Below, one piece after another: positions 62,032-64,000 of a stretch of DNA of 64,000 bases. Below the pieces are notes generated by a model. It was not told the DNA's origin. It made no database searches and worked only from the letters and a program-made list of their open reading frames with translations. The DNA is from Marinifilum_A sediminis. Its GTDB lineage: Bacteria > Bacteroidota > Bacteroidia > Bacteroidales > Marinifilaceae. Each line of letters opens with the position of its first letter. Position 1 is the stretch's first letter. The stretch lies in contig CANMCX010000001.1 of assembly GCA_947496465.1 (NCBI GenBank), positions 558,001 to 622,000 of the forward strand, given 5' to 3'. The position numbers and the translations under genes are program-made.

Positions 62032-63000
62032 CTAATCCATTGTTTGACCGGTGTTTTCAGCGTAGGCTACCATACTGTCATATTCATCGGCTGTAATATC
62101 ATTAAAATAATAATTAATCGGATTTAAAGTTTTTCTATTTTTTCTAACCTCGTAATGTAAATGAGGTCCTGTTGAAACTCCAGTATTTCCAAGTTCGGCT
62201 ATAATTTCACCTCTTTTCACCTTTTGTCCCCTTTTTACTCTGTAACTATCCAGGTGAGCATAAACTGTAGTATAACCATATCCATGATCGATAACTACTT
62301 TTTTTCCGTAACCTCTCTCCTTTTTGGCAACTTTAACAACTCCATCTCCTGTAGCATATATAGGTGTTCCAATTTTTCCGGTAAAATCCATTCCATCGTG
62401 GAACTTTTTCGTTTTGTAAATTGGGTGAATTCTCCATCCATAACCAGCAGATATTCTTCCAAAATCTTTTATCGCCAATGGCATAATGGCAGGAATAGCT
62501 GAAAGCAACTTAAACTTATTCTTCACCATCTCTTCAACATCGTCGTAAGATTTAGTTTGAACATATAAAGATTTCGATAATTGATCCAGTTTTTTAGTCG
62601 TTTTTATAACCAGATCAGCATTCTCCATATTCTCGAGCTGCTTGTAGCGGTTAACACCTCCCACTCCAGCCTTTCGGATATTTGAATGAATAGGTTCCGC
62701 TTCAAAAATCACACGATATATATTGTCATCTCGCTGTTCTAAATCACCAAGTACGGTTTGCACTTGTTGCAATTCGGTATTCAACCGGTTATATTGAGTA
62801 AGAAGCTTTTGGTTTTCCCTTTGAAGTGATCTTTCTTTGGGAGATCCGAAAAAATAGAACAAGACTGCCACCATTACAATTGCAAGTACTGAACTGGAAG
62901 CCATGTGTTTAAGACCGTTAACAATTCGAGTCTTAATGTTGATTTCTACCTTTTCGTAGCTAATAGACTCAGGATTAAACTGATACTTCGTCTTCGCCAT
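62032..63000 (-). CDS. M23-family murein endopeptidase
   Basis: 322 residues. One membrane helix (about 35-53, SSVLAIVMVAVLFYFF) anchors it in the inner membrane with the rest periplasmic; a coiled coil (about 58-95) follows. The C-terminal LytM domain has the zinc ligands of M23: first His and Asp in KFHDGMDFTGKIGTPIYATG, and HxH in TGPHLHYEV. It also has IDHGYGYTTVYAHL. It should cut peptide cross-links in peptidoglycan. It is divergent from alaS across a 131-bp spacer, a common neighbourhood in Bacteroidota as far as I recall. Confidence 0.93.
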   Translation of the reverse strand: MAKTKYQFNPESISYEKVEINIKTRIVNGLKHMASSSVLAIVMVAVLFYFFGSPKERSLQRENQKLLTQYNRLNTELQQVQTVLGDLEQRDDNIYRVIFEAEPIHSNIRKAGVGGVNRYKQLENMENADLVIKTTKKLDQLSKSLYVQTKSYDDVEEMVKNKFKLLSAIPAIMPLAIKDFGRISAGYGWRIHPIYKTKKFHDGMDFTGKIGTPIYATGDGVVKVAKKERGYGKKVVIDHGYGYTTVYAHLDSYRVKRGQKVKRGEIIAELGNTGVSTGPHLHYEVRKNRKTLNPINYYFNDITADEYDSMVAYAENTGQTMD

Positions 63001-63059
63001 GTAGTGTTCTTAGGTTAATTTTTAAAGAAAAAGCCTAAATTTTTGCTCATTTAAGTCAA

Positions 63060-63067
63060 CAAAATTA
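63060..63067 (-). promoter_or_regulatory. -7 promoter box (TAnnTTTG) for the M23 peptidase gene
   Basis: The minus strand reads TAATTTTG, 59 nt upstream of the ATG at 63000; CTTG stands at the 19-nt -33 position (one mismatch to TTTG). It overlaps the divergent alaS promoter region. Confidence 0.45.
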
Positions 63068-63078
63068 AGGAATTAATC

Positions 63079-63086
63079 TAACTTTG
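63079..63086 (+). promoter_or_regulatory. -7 promoter box (TAnnTTTG) for alaS
   Basis: TAACTTTG lies 45 nt upstream of the alaS ATG. No TTTG at the usual -33 spacing. It is 11 bp from the minus-strand box, so the two promoters overlap. Confidence 0.45.
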
Positions 63087-63131
63087 CAAGCTAAGTATTG
63101 AAATCTCATCTATTTAAAACATAATAGACTC

Positions 63132-64000
63132 ATGAATTCTAGCGAAATCAGACAAGCATTTTTGGATTTTTTCAATTCAAAACAACATAAAATAGTTTCA
63201 TCGGCACCGATGGTAATTAAAGATGATCCTACTTTAATGTTTACAAACGCAGGGATGAACCAGTTTAAGGATATTTTCCTTGGGAATTCACCAATCAAGT
63301 ATAACAGGATTACAAATTCCCAAAAATGCCTTCGTGTATCGGGAAAACATAACGATTTAGAAGAGGTAGGTCATGATACCTATCATCATACTATGTTCGA
63401 AATGTTGGGAAACTGGTCGTTTGGTGATTACTTTAAAAAAGATGCCATCGACTGGGCCTGGGAACTTTTAACTGAAGTGTATAAACTTCCTGTTGACAGA
63501 ATGTATGCCTCTGTTTTTGAAGGTAGCAAAGAAGACAATCTGGATCGCGATAATGAAGCTGCAGGTTACTGGATGAAATATCTTCCTGAAAACCATATTA
63601 TAAATGGAAACAAGAAAGATAACTTTTGGGAAATGGGTGAAACAGGACCTTGCGGACCTTGTTCAGAAATCCACATCGACCTTAGAAGCGATGAAGAAAG
63701 AAAAATCACATCTGGTAGAGATCTTGTAAACATGGATCATCCTCAGGTGATTGAGATCTGGAATCTTGTATTTATGCAATTCAACCGTAAGGCGAATGGT
63801 TCACTAGAAGCTCTTCCTCATCAACATGTTGATACGGGAATGGGATTTGAACGTTTGTGTATGGCGATGCAAGGTAAAACCTCTAATTACGATACAGATG
63901 TATTCCAACCAATTATTCAAGCCATTGCTAAAATGAGTGGTAAAGAATATGGTAAAGATGAAGTAATTGACATTGCACTGCGTGTAATTGCCGATCATAT
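63132..64000 (+). CDS. alaS: Alanyl-tRNA synthetase (partial, 3' end outside window)
   Basis: The first 289 residues are present. Translation from ATG 63132 begins MNSSEIRQAFLDFFNSKQHK and shows the class II motifs: motif 1 PTLMFTNAGMNQFKDIFLG, motif 2 RVSGKHNDLEEVGHDTYHHT then MFEMLGNWSFGDYFKKDA, and motif 3 GMGFERLCMAMQGK, as well as GPCGPCSEIHID. It charges tRNA-Ala. The editing domain and C-Ala domain would follow beyond the right edge. Divergent from the M23 peptidase gene. Confidence 0.97.
   Translation, partial: MNSSEIRQAFLDFFNSKQHKIVSSAPMVIKDDPTLMFTNAGMNQFKDIFLGNSPIKYNRITNSQKCLRVSGKHNDLEEVGHDTYHHTMFEMLGNWSFGDYFKKDAIDWAWELLTEVYKLPVDRMYASVFEGSKEDNLDRDNEAAGYWMKYLPENHIINGNKKDNFWEMGETGPCGPCSEIHIDLRSDEERKITSGRDLVNMDHPQVIEIWNLVFMQFNRKANGSLEALPHQHVDTGMGFERLCMAMQGKTSNYDTDVFQPIIQAIAKMSGKEYGKDEVIDIALRVIADH

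Overview
The window looks like the chromosome of a marine or gut member of the Bacteroidota, probably near Marinifilaceae/Marinilabiliales; the order-level guess is inference from gene content. Supporting signs are low GC, no Shine-Dalgarno leaders, promoters of the TTTG / TAnnTTTG type, type IX secretion (T9SS) and gliding genes (gldJ, porU, porV, an SprB-like adhesin with a PorP/SprF partner), TonB-dependent receptors with carboxypeptidase-regulatory N-termini, a DUF4249 lipoprotein, Rex, and a Group B type [FeFe] hydrogenase. No rRNA, CRISPR array, transposase, phage gene or replication origin was seen.

Layout. 1-1.4 kb: the 5' part of a TonB-dependent receptor behind a TPP riboswitch with a near-perfect Bacteroidota promoter, which points to outer-membrane thiamine uptake. 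1.4-5.5 kb: two tandem thioredoxins (one exported, one cytosolic), CCA-adding enzyme and a stand-alone [FeFe] hydrogenase. 5.6-8 kb: a secreted nuclease/phosphatase-fold protein coupled to a beta-helix lipoprotein. 8-18.7 kb: a PorP/SprF protein and its 3169-residue T9SS cargo adhesin. 19-30.5 kb: an unrecognised secreted protein with three internal repeats, a small hypothetical, and an operon encoding HlyD adaptor, FtsX-type permease, ATPase and second permease. A divergent sigma-54 response regulator and histidine kinase lie next to it; the spacer holds a 24-bp perfect palindrome and a -24/-12-like element. 30.5-40 kb: housekeeping genes (HTH protein, rex, tRNA-Val, folC, phoH, ppx, mtaB, inositol phosphatase, lipid A acyltransferase, glycosyltransferase). 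40-49 kb: gldJ-murF-gdx on the minus strand and porU-porV-ispF on the plus strand. 49-56 kb: a visibly AT-richer accessory locus with a second TonB receptor, a secreted protein of unknown family, a DUF4249 lipoprotein and an MG2/plug-like protein. 56-64 kb: CoA-binding protein, thioredoxin-like protein, orphan urocanate hydratase with a 459-bp non-coding leader, a zinc-ribbon coiled-coil protein, a Nif3 family protein, a MerR regulator, an M23 peptidase and the 5' part of alaS.

How they fit together. GldJ, PorU, PorV and PorP are parts of, or partners of, the T9SS; the adhesin at 9-18.7 kb is a likely substrate because it ends in a type-B sorting domain and overlaps its PorP gene. The tRNA-Val gene lacks an encoded CCA, consistent with the cca gene present. 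The most interesting uncharacterised units are the 49-56 kb surface locus, the triple-repeat secreted protein, and the palindrome-controlled efflux operon.
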